From Anodontia alba (taxonomy: Eukaryota > Mollusca > Bivalvia > Lucinida > Lucinidae): a stretch of 64,000 nucleotides of DNA. The stretch spans positions 27,720,581 through 27,784,580 of the forward strand of contig OZ024828.1 in NCBI GenBank assembly GCA_964016985.1, in the 5' to 3' direction. Below are positions 22,060 to 33,960 of the stretch, in pieces (positions within the stretch are counted from its first letter, which is position 1; every line of letters begins with the position of its first letter). A program made the translations under genes and the position numbers. The notes below the pieces were generated by a model that worked only from the letters and a program-made list of their open reading frames with translations, searched no databases and was not told the DNA's origin.

Positions 22060-22280
22060 TTTGACGCATATCATGCTGCGTAAAAATTCACCAGACGACA
22101 TTTTGAAATATGTTTTACAACTTATTCCTAGAAAACAGACTATGACATTTCATGCAAACTGTCTCACAATGAGACAGTTTGCATGAAAAGTCAGAGCATA
22201 TTTTCTAGGAAAAATAAGAAAAAAAAAAAAACAAAACATTTATCGTCTGCTGAATAAGCTCAGAGCGTGGTAAGGGTTAA
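22060..22280. mobile_element. C-family TTAA-type MITE, copy 1
   Basis: CACCAGACGACATTTTGAAA near the left, GTCTGCTGAATAAGC near the right, ending GGTAAGGGTTAA. The centre hairpin is GACATTTCATGCAAACTG / CAGTTTGCATGAAAAGTC. Confidence 0.75.
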
Positions 22281-22397
22281 ATTAATTGCATTACTTTGCT
22301 ATTGAAAGAGCGAAACAAAATGTTTTAATTTCCCCATGGGTTTGCATAACTGGGAGTAGCTGCAGTTAATTCAACCTTTAGTATCAGCAGACTACAA

Positions 22398-22530
22398 CTT
22401 CGTTATATTTTTATCCCAGCAAATAGGGTATGGCATTTCATGCAAATTATCTCACAAAAGAGACAGTTTGAATGGAATGCCAGACCCAATTCTCCTGAAA
22501 ATAAAACCATATATTATACTACTGAACGTT
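22398..22530. mobile_element. C-family copy 2, core only
   Basis: TGGCATTTCATGCAAATTATC and CAGTTTGAATGGAATGCCA form the hairpin. CCCAGCAAATAGGG lies at the left. Confidence 0.6.
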
Positions 22531-22559
22531 TTATCCAACATGCTTATTATGACATTTAC

Positions 22560-22715
22560 TCGAAGCACACGTCAGATGACCTTATTTTCAGAAGATAAGC
22601 ATTGGCATTTCATATAAATTGTCTCCTTAGGAGACGATTCGCGTGAAATGCCAAATCTTGTTAGGGTAAAATATATCATAATATGCCGTCTGCAAGTAGT
22701 CAAATTCAGCAGTTT
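22560..22715. mobile_element. C-family copy 3
   Basis: CACACGTCAGATGACC left, TGCCGTCTGCAAGTAG right, hairpin TTGGCATTTCATATAAATTG / GATTCGCGTGAAATGCCAA. Confidence 0.6.
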
Positions 22716-23000
22716 AAGGATTATTATTACACTGTACTACACACAGATCAATATTGTTATAATGGCAACTTAAACAAATTAAGTCAAACGTAAAATTATA
22801 TTTCTTCATTATATATGACTGCTGATTATACAAATTAATTTTGTTAATAGAGAAAAAAAAAATGTAGGCAAGTGGGTGTCAAGGATAATGCTAATAAAGC
22901 GTCAAGGGTAAGTGAAAACCGATACATTTAATATAGTAACGCAGACGAGGACACGTGGTGGTGGAGGGGTATGTGAAGAAAGTAAATCAAACATAATCTC

Positions 23001-23283
23001 CATTACGAAAACGCTCCCATTCAAATATATTGAAAATTTCACCACCAAAAACTGAAAGTTTTCAGATAAAAAAAAAATCTGATATTTTTCATATTTCTGC
23101 TGAAAAACATAGAATGTCGGCACTCGTTAGAACCGCCTCGCCGAGGCGGTTCTAACGAGTACCCACAATCTACGTTTTTAATCAGAAATAAGGAAAATAA
23201 TGTATACCCCTGTAAACCTCAGTTTTACTATATAAAAGTGAGGTTTAAGGGGGTCAAAATTATATAGGCGTATTTTCGTGATG
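23001..23283 (-). mobile_element. A-family MITE, copy 5
   Basis: Reverse orientation: CATTACGAAAACGCTCCC to TGTGATG-type end CGTATTTTCGTGATG. Flanked by C on both sides. Confidence 0.9.
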
Positions 23284-23289
23284 CATAAC

Positions 23290-23540
23290 AGTACAGTCGC
23301 AATATGAGAAAAACGTCCCTTCTGGAGTGTGCGCCCAGTGTAGACACAAACCAGCATGCACATACGCGCATTCTTAATAATTCTTCTTTGTCCGCATGGA
23401 GAAACTTTGCATCATTGGTTATCCAAAATGAGCGAGCCTAGTGAAGAATCTGATTAAACTGCGCGATGCCCGGCTTATTTGAGTCTTCGGTGGGCGCACA
23501 TGTCCAAAAGTGCATTTGAGGTTGCGGCTCAAATAGGAAT
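23290..23540. mobile_element. G-family element, degraded
   Basis: TGCGCCCAGTGTAGAC, GCATGGAGAAACTTTGC and TCTTCGGTGGGCGCACATG follow the order of other G copies. Confidence 0.5.
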
Positions 23541-23544
23541 ATTA

Positions 23545-23639
23545 CCCAGCGGGCACACAACGTCGAAACAATGTCGTTTCAACGTTGATTCAACGTTTTG
23601 ATGCTGAATCAACTTTTAAACGTTTTATGCCTGCTGGGA
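23545..23639. mobile_element. K-family element, 95 bp
   Basis: CCCAGCGGGCACACAACGTC at the left, ATGCCTGCTGGG at the right, with AACGTTGATTCAACGTT in the middle. Confidence 0.7.
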
Positions 23640-23913
23640 ATTTTCTGGTCTGAATCTTTAAGGATCAAAGATTTAAGCCCTGAAAAATGTACGTTGTTTT
23701 TTTGCGATTGCCCAGCTCATTCTGTGCATCCGTTCTATCTATTGACAGTTCACAGAATCTCTAGCTACTGTAAAATATATCGGCAAACAGCAGATTGTAT
23801 AGAATATATCTAGAAAAAAGTCACAATTACAGAACACAGTCTACCAATGACACCAAGAGGAGGAGCAAACAAACCAAGGCATAGAGAACACAAGCCACAA
23901 ACCAAAGCAAAAG

Positions 23914-24162
23914 CAGGGCCCAGTTGTTCAAAGCGTCGTTAGCTTAACGAGCTCGTTAGTGATCAAAATGTCAACTGTTCTAGTAAGTACAATATCTAAT
24001 TCACAGGTATTTTTGCTGAAAAAATGTGAGTAGCTTTTGCAAATGCAAAAGCTACTCACATTTTTTTCAGCAAAAATATTGGCGTATGTGGCATATTTAA
24101 TGATCAAAGTTTTAACGATACGTTAACTAACGACATCGTTAGTTTTGAACAACTGGGCTCAG
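23914..24162. mobile_element. F-family hairpin MITE, copy 3
   Basis: GGGCCCAGTTGTTCAAAGCG to TTTTGAACAACTGGGCTCAG. Centre GAGTAGCTTTTGCAAATGC with a 30-bp arm. It is bordered on the left by U-like sequence in minus orientation. Confidence 0.85.
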
Positions 24163-24314
24163 GTGATCACAATGCTAGATCGAATTCACAAGACACAATA
24201 ATCAAACAAATAGCTATTTGGACATAAAATGATAAAAAGCCCCGCAGCGAGCCGCCAAAAGGCCACACAAAGAACAAACAACACCGGAAACATTGCCTTC
24301 GAATAATCTGTAGA

Positions 24315-24587
24315 ACATTACGAAAAAACGCCTATTCAAATATATAGAAAATTTCACTTCCAAAAACTGAAAATGTCCAGAACTCTGATATTTTTCATAT
24401 TTCTGCTTAAAACGTAGATTGTGGGTACTCGTTAGAACCGCCTTGGTAAGGCGGTTTTAACGAGTACCCACAATCTATGTTTTTGTGCAAAAATAAGAAA
24501 AAAATATATACCCCTGTAAACCCCAGTTTTACTATATAAAAGTGAGGTTTAAGGGGACCAAAATTATATAAGCATGTTTTCGTTATG
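24315..24587 (-). mobile_element. A-family MITE, copy 6
   Basis: CATTACGAAAAAACGCC to GCATGTTTTCGTTATG. The core reads CCGCCTTGGTAAGGCGG, a paired change (C-G to T-A) relative to other copies. Confidence 0.9.
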
Positions 24588-24613
24588 AAAAAACAACAAA
24601 CCATGTAAAAAAA

Positions 24614-24706
24614 AGACCCACAGTGAGTAGCTACAGGACGACACAAAGAACACCGCCTTAGAAGGCGGTGTTCTTTGTGTCGTCTTGTAGCTACTCACTG
24701 TGGGTT
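24614..24706. repeat. O: 93-bp near-perfect palindrome
   Basis: Arms ACCCACAGTGAGTAGCTACA, GACGACACAAAGAACACCGC and complements meet at TTAGAA. The inner part (AAAGAACACCGCCTT) resembles U-family sequence, so this may be an inverted duplication of a U fragment. Confidence 0.8.
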
Positions 24707-25094
24707 TACAGTGAAAAGAGCGTGTGCATGCTAATTTGGGTCGTTGCTGTTTACATATAGCTCAAAGGCAATACAAATGTCGAGTTCTACATATTGGTTC
24801 GAACTCGTGTCAACAAAAATAAAACAAATGACTATTAATGAAACAATACATTTTATTGCAAACAACATTTCTGAGTTAATATGACAATATCATTTTTGTG
24901 GATAACAATCTCACAAATAACCATCGTGCCGTGGTATAAATGTTCATGCACTTAATCGGTATCTTTTTTTTTACTGACAAATGAATAATTTTGAAATGTT
25001 CTACAACACGGAAGCGTTTGATATTTGTGTTACTGAAAGACTTTTGCGTCTAAGTCGAGCCCCCCCCCCCCCCTGAATTTCAAATTTGGGCCGT
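24707..25094. other. No feature recognised, poly-C run at 25061
   Basis: AT-rich, then a 13-base C run. Confidence 0.4.
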
Positions 25095-25300
25095 GGTGCA
25101 GAATTTCCGACAAGATTGCATGTGCGGCCGGCGAAAACTATAGTCAGCCTGGGCATCCGCGTAGTCTTGGTGGAGTCTTCACAGGGCACTATGTGCGTAG
25201 GTAAGGATGCAACGCGTCTTCAGTCAGACAGGGAAGACTCCGAGTCTTCACTGGGAGCATACACCATCTTGAAGACAATGCTGTGCCCCGGCTCATGTCC
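25095..25300. mobile_element. G-family fragment, degraded
   Basis: CAGCCTGGGCATCCGCG, AGTCTTCACAGGGCAC and GACTCCGAGTCTTCACTGGG are G-like. A poly-A run follows at 25317-25339. Confidence 0.45.
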
Positions 25301-25439
25301 TGTTCTACAAACAAACAAAAAAAAAAAAAAAAAAAAAAAGCATTCTGAAATTGGGATCCTTTAGAAATAAGGGCATAAAACAGCGGTTTTCTTGAGACCG
25401 TGCATGAGCGAGCATAACAAAACCATGCAACATATATTC

Positions 25440-25687
25440 AGGGCCCAGTTGTTCAAAGCGTCGTTAGCTTAACGAGCTTTAACACTGTCAAAATTGATAT
25501 ACAAAATATGTGTACATAACGAGCTCGTTAGTGGTCAAAAATGTTAACTACAATATCTAAGTCACATGTATTTTTCTGATGCAAAAGGTACTCACAATTT
25601 TCAGCAAAAATATTAGCATATATGCCATATTTAAAGTTTTAACGATACGTTAACTAAAGATATTCTTAGGTTTGAACAACTGGGCCT
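25440..25687. mobile_element. F-family MITE, copy 4, with partly lost hairpin
   Basis: GGGCCCAGTTGTTCAAAGCG to GGTTTGAACAACTGGGCC. The centre keeps only AAAAGGTACTCACAATTTTC from one arm, and about 40 bp near ACACTGTCAAAATTG looks inserted. Confidence 0.75.
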
Positions 25688-26897
25688 TGGCATTTTTTCA
25701 TCTTTTGTCTTGTTCGTTGTCCTTCTCCTGTGTTCGGTGTATCCTGTCCAGAATTTTCATTACATTGTTGGAGGAGCTGGTTGCTTTGCATTTCTTTGGT
25801 TTGTACCTGTGTGCGGTCTGGCGGGGTTTGTTTGCTCTTCCTGTTGGTGATAAATCTGTGACTGTGTTTATTTTTTTCTGGAAATCTTCTATACTATTTT
25901 ATTCATATATTTCGACGTGATGAAGATACTTTTGAGCTGAACCATTCCTTTTAGAGAAGATCCCAATTCAGAAGTGAGCAAAATCAATTTTGACAGTGTT
26001 ATTTCCCTTAAAGTGAATCTGTTCCCCGTAAGAATATCTTCTCCCGCGAGAAGATAATCTTAGTTTTAGACCATGTTAGAAACATCACATCGGAATTTCT
26101 ATAAAGTTGATTTCATATAAGCACTACAGTACTGATACCAGCACCGAAGTACATCTGAAGTATCACGTTGACTGCATGTACTTTTTGGTAACTAGAACTG
26201 ATGGGAAAATCCACATGTGCATTGGTGGGAATGCACAATGAAAGTCTGGCTTGGGGTAGGTTTCATTTTTTTTCCAAGACTTTACATGGACATACCTTCC
26301 TATACGTACAATGCGAGTAGCTTCTAATCAGATTGCGCGGATGCTCAGATGAGTCTGGAGTTCCGTATTTACATGTGTACATATGTTGTATTGACCCACA
26401 AAGCCACACACGCACTTTAATATACCCAGCCTTTGCAGAACAGACGAAATACGTAATCCGCCAATGGCTATCATGGCGTATCATCATGAAGAATCCTCCC
26501 TTATGGTATGCCATCTCGGTATAACAAAGATTCGCATCTGACGGAATATGCAATACCAAAATCTTCAAGGCATTCTAAGTTCACGATGTAGATTCTGTTA
26601 AACTATAAGGTCGAAGTCTTTCATATAAGAACACAGCTGAACTGGGACTTCACTGTTCGCATAAGACGTAAGTTTCCTTTTGATTAATAACTTTGTGAAG
26701 ATAAACCTTATTGTGTCTACGCATTTCTAGACATGAGAGAGAAATGTACCATTATTGATAGTTAAAGGATATATATCAGACAGAAAATCTGAAAAAAAAA
26801 CCAAAAAAAAAACAAAAACAAAACAATCTGGCACGCTGCGGACTTGCGCCAGTATCTTATCAGTCTAATTAACCGATAAAATGATAAGCACAATTGC
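25688..26897. other. U-like stretch 25690-25920, then unassigned
   Basis: GGAGGAGCTGGTTGCTTTGC at 25769 matches 20442 in a U-type region. From 25920 on I see no gene. A small G-like motif (CAGATTGCGCGGATGC) is at 26328. Confidence 0.4.
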
Positions 26898-27065
26898 AGG
26901 AGACGACAGTTTTTTTTATTTATTTTATTTTTATTTTTCATAGCAAATAAGCATTGGCATTACATGTGCAGACGATTCACATAATAATATTTCTTATGTC
27001 CTTTCAAAACATAATTAAAAAAAATAGAATGTCGTCTGGTATAATTTTATTTTACGTTTTAAGGG
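26898..27065. mobile_element. C-family copy 4
   Basis: GGAGACGACAG left, AATGTCGTCTGG right. The centre TTGGCATTACATGTGCAGAC / GATTCACATAATAAT is only half preserved. TTTTAAGGGCAC follows. Confidence 0.55.
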
Positions 27066-28503
27066 CACACATACATCCTGAAATAACAAGTTACAGAAGC
27101 TGCGATTATATTGAACTCACACTGATCCATCAACTCCTTCAACATGCGTCCGGCTGATGACGATATACAAGTCGTATGTTTATCAGATAACTTCAATGAA
27201 CCTAATAAGACCCCAGGTAATTGACCTTCTATGACATTTGGATGTTTGATGGTCTTATTTCCGTCAGGTCATCGAATAGTATTCTAAATAACACCACGTG
27301 TCTGAAAATGGTCTCATTTCCGTCCACAAGTCAGGCCAACAAATAGTCGCTTGTACAATACAACGTGTCAGAAAACAATGAATGGAATAAATATTTATCT
27401 TTATGGCACATTTATAGCGTAACTGTCTGAAATCCCTTTCATGTATCAGAAGTTTAAATTGGATTCTGCTAAGAGTGGATATCAATGGGTGCTAACATCT
27501 GTTCACTATTTTCATATGTCCTTACATATTTCGTACCGTGCAAATCACGTCACTGCGCAATACATGGGGAAGGGCCATATCTGGTGCTTAGGAGGTATTT
27601 AACGATGAATGGCTTAATGATATCGCTCCGCCTCCCCAAATGCTCAGCTCTTTTCGCTGAAGAACCCTTGATTACTGTAGAGAATCTATTCGTACTTTTA
27701 AGTGTGCTTTATTCTGAACAATCTGAATTTGCTTAAGAGATAATCTATGTCTTTGGTACTTGGCCTCAGTTTTTTTTTTCAGGTTTTGTTTTTACTAGTA
27801 CTTGCTTTATTCAGATTGGGTAATGATTCAAGTCATATGATATTAGTACTTTGTAAAAGTTCCTACCCCATTTTGTGTAAATCTAACAAATATTAAGACG
27901 CCATTGAACCCGACATATCAGAAAAATCTCACTATGGATTACAGTCATGATTTTACTATTTACTTAATGGGATCAACGTATTATTAATGTATTTTATTAT
28001 CTGACTCATGTTGGAAAGGTCGATTTTTAGTACGTGTTGTTTGGCATCTACACCCTTTATTCACTTACAAATTAGAATAATACTTGTACCATTTGTTTAT
28101 AAGTGCAATATATCAATCAGTTTTGTTTATTGAGGAAGCTTTCCTCTCATTATGCCACGTTTTGTTTTATCATTTATCATTTAACGTCCACTGTTTCTTT
28201 ATTGGAGTAATATACCCTGACATCATTTTAAGACTACAAGATTTAAGGGGAATGGAAACACATTGCAGCAACTCAGTGAAAACAAATGTTTTGATTTTTT
28301 TTCTGAAAATGTGTCTACTCTGAAAGGAAAGAATTTGCTCCCTATCAATTTAGCGTAACTCTTTTTCAGAAAAAGATTGGTGTGTCAGAAATCAAACAGG
28401 AAATTACCTAAGTTATCTCCCTTGTAAAATGTGGCGGGTATTTTACCACATGTATTAAGTCCGCTTAATATATGATAGGGTTCACGCTATATGTAGGCGA
28501 GAC
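27066..28503. other. No feature recognised
   Basis: The longest frames (27485-27736 and 28084-28323, about 80 codons) have no recognisable domain. GTTATCTCCCTTGTAAAATG at 28413 is like the end of a common molluscan short repeat and resembles 58140-58160. Confidence 0.4.
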
Positions 28504-28549
28504 AAAAAAAAACAACAACAAAAAAAAAAAAAAAAAAAAAAAAAAAAAC
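28504..28549. repeat. A-rich tract
   Basis: About 45 bases, mostly A, with AAC units at the left. Confidence 0.95.
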
Positions 28550-29697
28550 GCAAATTGTTTATGGTTTGCTCAAACCTGAATGGATTTGCATGCAGGAAAG
28601 TGCAAATACCACGAGTCGAATTACTTTATAATAATGCTGGAGTATTTGACATAAGTTACCATTGTGATAAATAAACTGATCAACTTTTGAATATTGTCGT
28701 GATGGGATTCACACAAAGGTTGTTGTCTTGATAAGACTCGCACGAATTGGTGGCTTTATTGCTTATTATAACAATACATATGGTGATACCTAGCAAAGGA
28801 CAATAAATGCGGAAAATAGCTCTCGCAAGACTCCGGATAAGTGTAAAGCAACACTACTTAAAACTAGAAAAAACAAAAACAACCAAGAACGAACAAAGAA
28901 ACAACTCCATGAAACAGTGGCATAAAACAATTGGGAGGAGGATTTCGTGGCAGAGACGGGGTGTATAGTGCAGATTATATTTTCTGGTCTTTGTGATCAT
29001 TGAGCCCATTCCAAAAACTTATGTGAGGCTAACTGACGAGGCCTATCTGGAGAAAACTAGCTAATCTCCTCCCCCAAAATCTTGACACTTTAGCTGTTTT
29101 CAGCTTTGTGGGTGTGCTCATTACTCTCAGTGGCCATTTCTTTTAGAATCCATTTGCACTGCGGGAATTTAACCAGTAAAACTGTTGGGCTCTTTATCTG
29201 GCTCGTACCTTTCTCTTTATGTGTCTGATTTTCGTCAAAATAATATTAAATTGCAGTTCAAGTGTGTTGTTAAGCTAAATTAGGCAAAATATTTGAAAAT
29301 ATATTTTGAGTCAAATTCCCTATAACGAAAACCTTATTTGAAAGTGTGTATGTAGCAGATATCCAATCGTTGACCACTGAAAGTAACAAGTCAAACGCTG
29401 ATTGATCCGTGCCGATTTCTAGGCGAGTGAAGCCATTAATCTGTGCTGCCATGCCCTTGTGAAAAAAATCTGTACCAAGCGCCAACAAAGAGCATGAAGT
29501 CAGTCGTTCTAGATATTTATTTGATTGTTTATTTCCTCTATTTTAAAGTACTTTTGCATTCTAGCGTGCCGCGAACCAAGGTTTTGCCAAACATATCTTG
29601 TTTTCAGTAGTAAAATGAAACAAACCATGTTTATTGCGTGGTTACGAAACCTCAGAGCTAGCCTTCATTACTAATATTTACATTTGAATCAAAACGC
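28550..29697. other. No feature recognised
   Basis: No domain-bearing frame, hairpin or known end motif seen. Confidence 0.4.
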
Positions 29698-29908
29698 CAG
29701 GAAACGTACCTTCGGACATGTACCCCCAGGGAAGATTCTGATCAGACTGCGCAAATGCGCACACTTCACCGGATAGCCAAGGATGCAAAGACCGTTCAAA
29801 CGGACAACGAAGACTCTGATCATACTGCGCGGGTGCGCTGGCTGATTTGAGTCTTCGTTTGGGCGCCAATGTCAGAAGGTACATTTTATCATGTTATGGC
29901 TCATTTGT
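29698..29908. mobile_element. G-family element (ACCTTCGGACATGT end type)
   Basis: AACGTACCTTCGGACATGTA left, AATGTCAGAAGGTACATTTT right. Internal dyads CTGATCAGACTGCGC and CTGATCATACTGCGC. Confidence 0.65.
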
Positions 29909-30720
29909 AAATACCTTTCAAGCCAAGATTCTGTGTAATTTTATGTAACACATCTGGGCTTTCCGCAGAAACCGCGCAGTCTGACCAGGGTTTTGCATAC
30001 CATGATCTAGTTTCCAGAACGTCCAGATATTATGCTAAGAAAGAAAGTAGATCTTGATGGACTGGGTAAGCTTCAGGTGGCCTGTATCACGCGATATGGA
30101 TTTTTTTTCTGACATGGGATACGTCAGGTTTCCACTATATACTTATTGTGTAAATCGATCATTTGCGCTTTCTGGTCATTGTCCACGCTTTTCCTGGCAC
30201 TACCCAAATGAATTGCGTGAAGCAAAGAAAAAAAATGAATTAGGTACATAGTCGAACAGCAAAAATTCAGACCCTTCTTTGAAGCAGCACAGTCTAACAG
30301 GCCCTGTATGAACATACATTGTATCTTACAGTACCGGTATATTCTAAGTATTCTTCAAAGAGAACAGCGAAGTCCCAGGTCAGCCTATGCGAACGCACAG
30401 GCTGAATTGCGTCTTCCCTGTTCACGTGAATCCCGATTACATCTTTTTTCTTGGCAGTGTAAAAATGATTTAGTTTCTTTCAGGCGATAGGTGAGCTGTT
30501 TGGTTCTTGTTTAGTCTTCACATATTTTGTCTTGGCCTTTACTATTATTGTAAATAAAATGCGAACCTTCTGTAAACGATACAATGTATAACAGAAGGCC
30601 TTTGCAAATAACACTCAGTGGTATGTGTGAAAAATGTGATTATCTTAGAAAGAGTTTAATTTTTGTGGATTTTATCGATGTGATAACGCCGACGAATCAG
30701 TCACAAAATGAATAAAGTCC
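29909..30720. other. Unassigned, with G-like dyad at 30355-30430
   Basis: AGCGAAGTCCCAGGTCAGCC and ACAGGCTGAATTGCGTCTTC pair partly. No gene seen. Confidence 0.4.
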
Positions 30721-30960
30721 GGCCCCGAGGTTATAAAACTTTTTTCATGCTCAACTCAACAGAGCATGAAATTTCACTTGGTCATAAAAATAGAAATACC
30801 AAAAATTTAAAACTTTTTCATGCTCAACTCAACTGAGCTTGCTCAGCTGAGTTGAGCATGGAAGAAGTTTCAAAATTTTGTCAATAATTTAAGATTTATA
30901 AACAAAACAAATTTCATGCTCAGCTGAGTTGAGCATGAAAAAAGTTTTATAACCTCGGCT
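30721..30960. mobile_element. J-family MITE, copy 4
   Basis: GGCCCCGAGGTTATAAAAC to GTTTTATAACCTCGGC. The TTTTTCATGCTCAACTCAAC motif is repeated in inverted form in the centre (30810-30870), unlike other copies, so the middle may be rearranged. Confidence 0.75.
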
Positions 30961-31068
30961 GAAGGGCTTTATGCTTAAGTTGCGAGTAATTCGAACAGGA
31001 GACTGTCAGCCATGGATATCCGTGTAAGCTTATCATCAACAAAGTAGCCTTAAACCTTTTCCACTCTA

Positions 31069-31349
31069 CATCACGAAAACATGCCTATATAATTTTGACC
31101 CCCTTAAACCCCATTTTTATATAGTAAAACTGGGATTTACAGAGGTATACATTATTTTTCTTATTTCTGCTCAAAAACATAGATTGTGGGTACTCGTTTG
31201 AACCGCCTCGGCGAGGCGGTTCTAACGAGTACCCACAATCTATGTTTTTAGCAGAAATATGAAAATTATAAGAATTTGTCATCTGAAAATTTTCATTTTT
31301 TTTGGTGGTAAAATTTTCAGTATAGTTGAATAGGCATGTTTTCGTAATG
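31069..31349 (+). mobile_element. A-family MITE, copy 7
   Basis: CATCACGAAAACATGCC to GCATGTTTTCGTAATG, flanked by A on both sides. Core arm perfect except one TTTG for TTAG change. Confidence 0.95.
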
Positions 31350-31384
31350 ATAGAGAAATTCATCACACGATAAATTTATGCTAT

Positions 31385-31450
31385 TTTGTTTTCTTCTTTT
31401 ACCATAAGAAAATATTTAAAATTGTCGTCTGCTGAAATTTTTTACCCAGC
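31385..31450. mobile_element. C-family half element
   Basis: AAGAAAATATTTAAAATTG, then TCGTCTGCTGAAATTTTT and ACCCAGC form only the right half of a C element. Confidence 0.5.
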
Positions 31451-31798
31451 ATGCTAAATTTATAATTACTTTTGTCATAGGCGTCATTAACAGTAACTCA
31501 TTTGCATTGGTATTATGTGAAACGACTTATAATCGTATTGGATTGGAAAGGGATGAAGTTAGCCATGATCATCCATCTAAGGTTATCGTCGGCGGCTTCT
31601 CTCATGAGGTGTAATTCGTTGGAAAAAAGAAACTTTTGCCACGGATTTTTTTCTTCTGACCTGCATGCAGGTTCATGGCAGTTTTTCTGACCATTAAACA
31701 AACCTCAAAGTTGTATTTCGTTACGTGAACAGGGTGTGCCCACTCTCTCTCTTTCACACACACACACATACATAAACAAAACAAGAAAAACGTGCAAG

Positions 31799-32068
31799 CA
31801 TCACAAAAACATATCTATATAATTTTGACCCCCTTAAACCCCACTTTTATATAGTAAAACGGGGGTTTACAGGGGTATACAATATTTTTCTTATTTCTGC
31901 TCTAACCATAGATTGTGGGTATTCGTTAGAACCGCCTCGGCGAGGCGGTTCTAACGAGTACCCACAATCTATGTTTTGAGCAGAAATATGAAAATATCAG
32001 AGTTTTTATCTGAACATTTTCAGGAGGTGAAATTTTCTATATATTTGAATAGACATGTTTTTGTAACG
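31799..32068 (+). mobile_element. A-family MITE, copy 8
   Basis: CATCACAAAAACATATC to ACATGTTTTTGTAACG, flanked by G on both sides. A short (CA)n run lies just before it at 31756. Confidence 0.9.
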
Positions 32069-32464
32069 GAGTGGGATCTGTGATAGCTGTGCTGTGTATG
32101 TATATGCATAGGTACACATCTCCCACCCAGTAAAATGCAAATGCCGCTAAAATTCCAGATGACCCACTTTCTGGCACTTTTCGAACTGAACAGAAATTGT
32201 TAACACTTACAGACCTGAATTTCGTGTTTACGCAAATTGTTAAACTTGTATGTTTATGAAACGTTATTAAATTGAAATCGTGTTATCGCATTGACTGCCT
32301 AACATTTGGATGGTGGTATTAATTAATAGAATCAGAACGAAATTGAAGCGAAATAGATGTTAAACAAAAAGTCATAACTGGCAATTGCGCATTTCACAAT
32401 AAACAATAAACACATATTGCAGTTAGTTTTACCTCGGGGCAAACGTTCACAAGTTCATAAAAAT

Positions 32465-32660
32465 GTTTTAACTCTCCTGGCAAATCCAGGAGATGACAAA
32501 ATGATTCCTTTTTTTACTTTTTCCAGAAACTAGACTTTGCCATTTCATGCAAATTGTCTCCAATGGAGACATTTTGCACTGAATTCAAAGCGTTCTCTGG
32601 AAAAAATAAGAAAATATTTAAAAATGTCGTCTAATGAAATTTTTACCCAGCTTGCTGAGC
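32465..32660. mobile_element. C-family copy 6
   Basis: Hairpin TTTGCCATTTCATGCAAATTG, TCTCCAATGGAGAC and TTTTGCACTGAATTCAAAG. Right side ATGTCGTCTAATGAAATT then ACCCAGC. Confidence 0.65.
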
Positions 32661-32732
32661 CATTAAACTGAGCACGGTCTACACATGCATAACGTTGACT
32701 TACTTGACGGAAGAACCTACTAGGTATAAACC

Positions 32733-33013
32733 CATTACGAAAACAAGCCTATTCAAATATATTGAAAATTTTACCTCCAAAAAAACTGAAAATTTTCAGA
32801 TAAAAATCTCCGATATTTGTCATATTTTTGCTCAAAACATAGATTGTGGGTACTCGTTAGAACCGCCTCGGCGAGGCGGTTCTAACGAGTACCCACAATG
32901 TATGTTTTTGAGCAGAAATAAGAAAAATAATGTATACCCCTGTAAACCCCAGTTTTACTGTATAAAAGTGGGGTTTAAGCGGGTCAAAATTATATAGACA
33001 TGTTTTCGTGATG
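32733..33013 (-). mobile_element. A-family MITE, copy 9
   Basis: CATTACGAAAACAAGCC to CATGTTTTCGTGATG. The repeat-borne frame ending GFKRVKII is open across the whole element. Confidence 0.95.
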
Positions 33014-33116
33014 ATTTGCGGTAAATACGGCATGTTTGTTATTTGTCTTCGCCGTTGTTTGTAAACGAGCGGATGTGTATTGCAACGTTCGTGTTCCTTA
33101 CTGTATTCGTGTTCGT

Positions 33117-33337
33117 TACCATATTTACCCTAAATATTCTGACACATGATCTGCTTACCACACTTGAGCGAAATTTTGAACAACTTTATTTTGTTACCTG
33201 TTATTGCGTATAAAATAAATGGATAAATGGCAAAGAAAACGCGGACCCTGATCAGACGTGCGTTCTGCGGCGTCAGATTTGGGTCTACACTATTTGCTCG
33301 GATCTGTCTGTCCCAATACTGTGGTTAAATATGGTAA
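33117..33337. mobile_element. H-like MITE with TTACCATATTTA ends
   Basis: TTACCATATTTACCCTAAAT at the left and GTGGTTAAATATGGTAA at the right. The centre holds CGGACCCTGATCAGACG and CGGCGTCAGATTTGGG, an H-type hairpin with part of one arm changed. Confidence 0.65.
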
Positions 33338-33534
33338 TTCTTTGATCATATCATTTCCTCATTTCAATCAAAAGTTGAAAACAGATTCTTGTTTTGAGTT
33401 TCAACAGCTTGTCTAATAAGATGTATTTTGTGTTTTGTTTTCCGTGGAATCACCTTAGATGTGAAATAGGTAACCAGATAAACAACATCCCAGTTTCGGT
33501 GAAAAGAGCCATTTGTTTATCAATACAGAAGAGC

Positions 33535-33960
33535 TTTTAACAATGCTAGCGCTCGCTGAGCGACCGGTTGCGCTAATTCTGAATGCGAACGCTCGCTAGA
33601 GCCCCCGCGAGCGCTCGCGAAACAATCTGTGAGGTGTACATATATATCAGCTTGGCAACGTAACTGATTGGGTAGTTAAATCGTGCAGCTATTTTCTTTT
33701 TATTTCTTTTGTACTCAATTTTGATTGTAGCATTTATTTGAATATGAAAGGTCTGAAAAAAATAAATTTTTGTAATGTTTGCGCTCAGAGTAATGAATGG
33801 AAATTAAAGCTAATAGAAATAAAGCATTGTATTGAAATAAAGTATTTAGCGAGCGCCCTCTGTCATTCAACTACACAATCTTCAGCCGTTTGAGTGTTCG
33901 AGTGAGCGCCCACTTTGTTGAAAGGCCCCTCGAGTTAGCACTCACACTGTTGACCGCACC
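33535..33960. repeat. Region with repeated GAGCGCTCGC motifs
   Basis: AGCGCTCGCTGAGCGACC, AACGCTCGCTAGAGCCC and CGAGCGCTCGCG cluster at 33550-33615. TAGCGAGCGCCCTC and GAGTGAGCGCCCAC face them at 33848 and 33902. Possibly a degraded inverted-repeat element. Confidence 0.4.

Noticed and set aside
27485..27736. 83-codon frame that could be an exon
   Set aside because: No domain, no convincing splice sites at its edges, and no homologue recognised.
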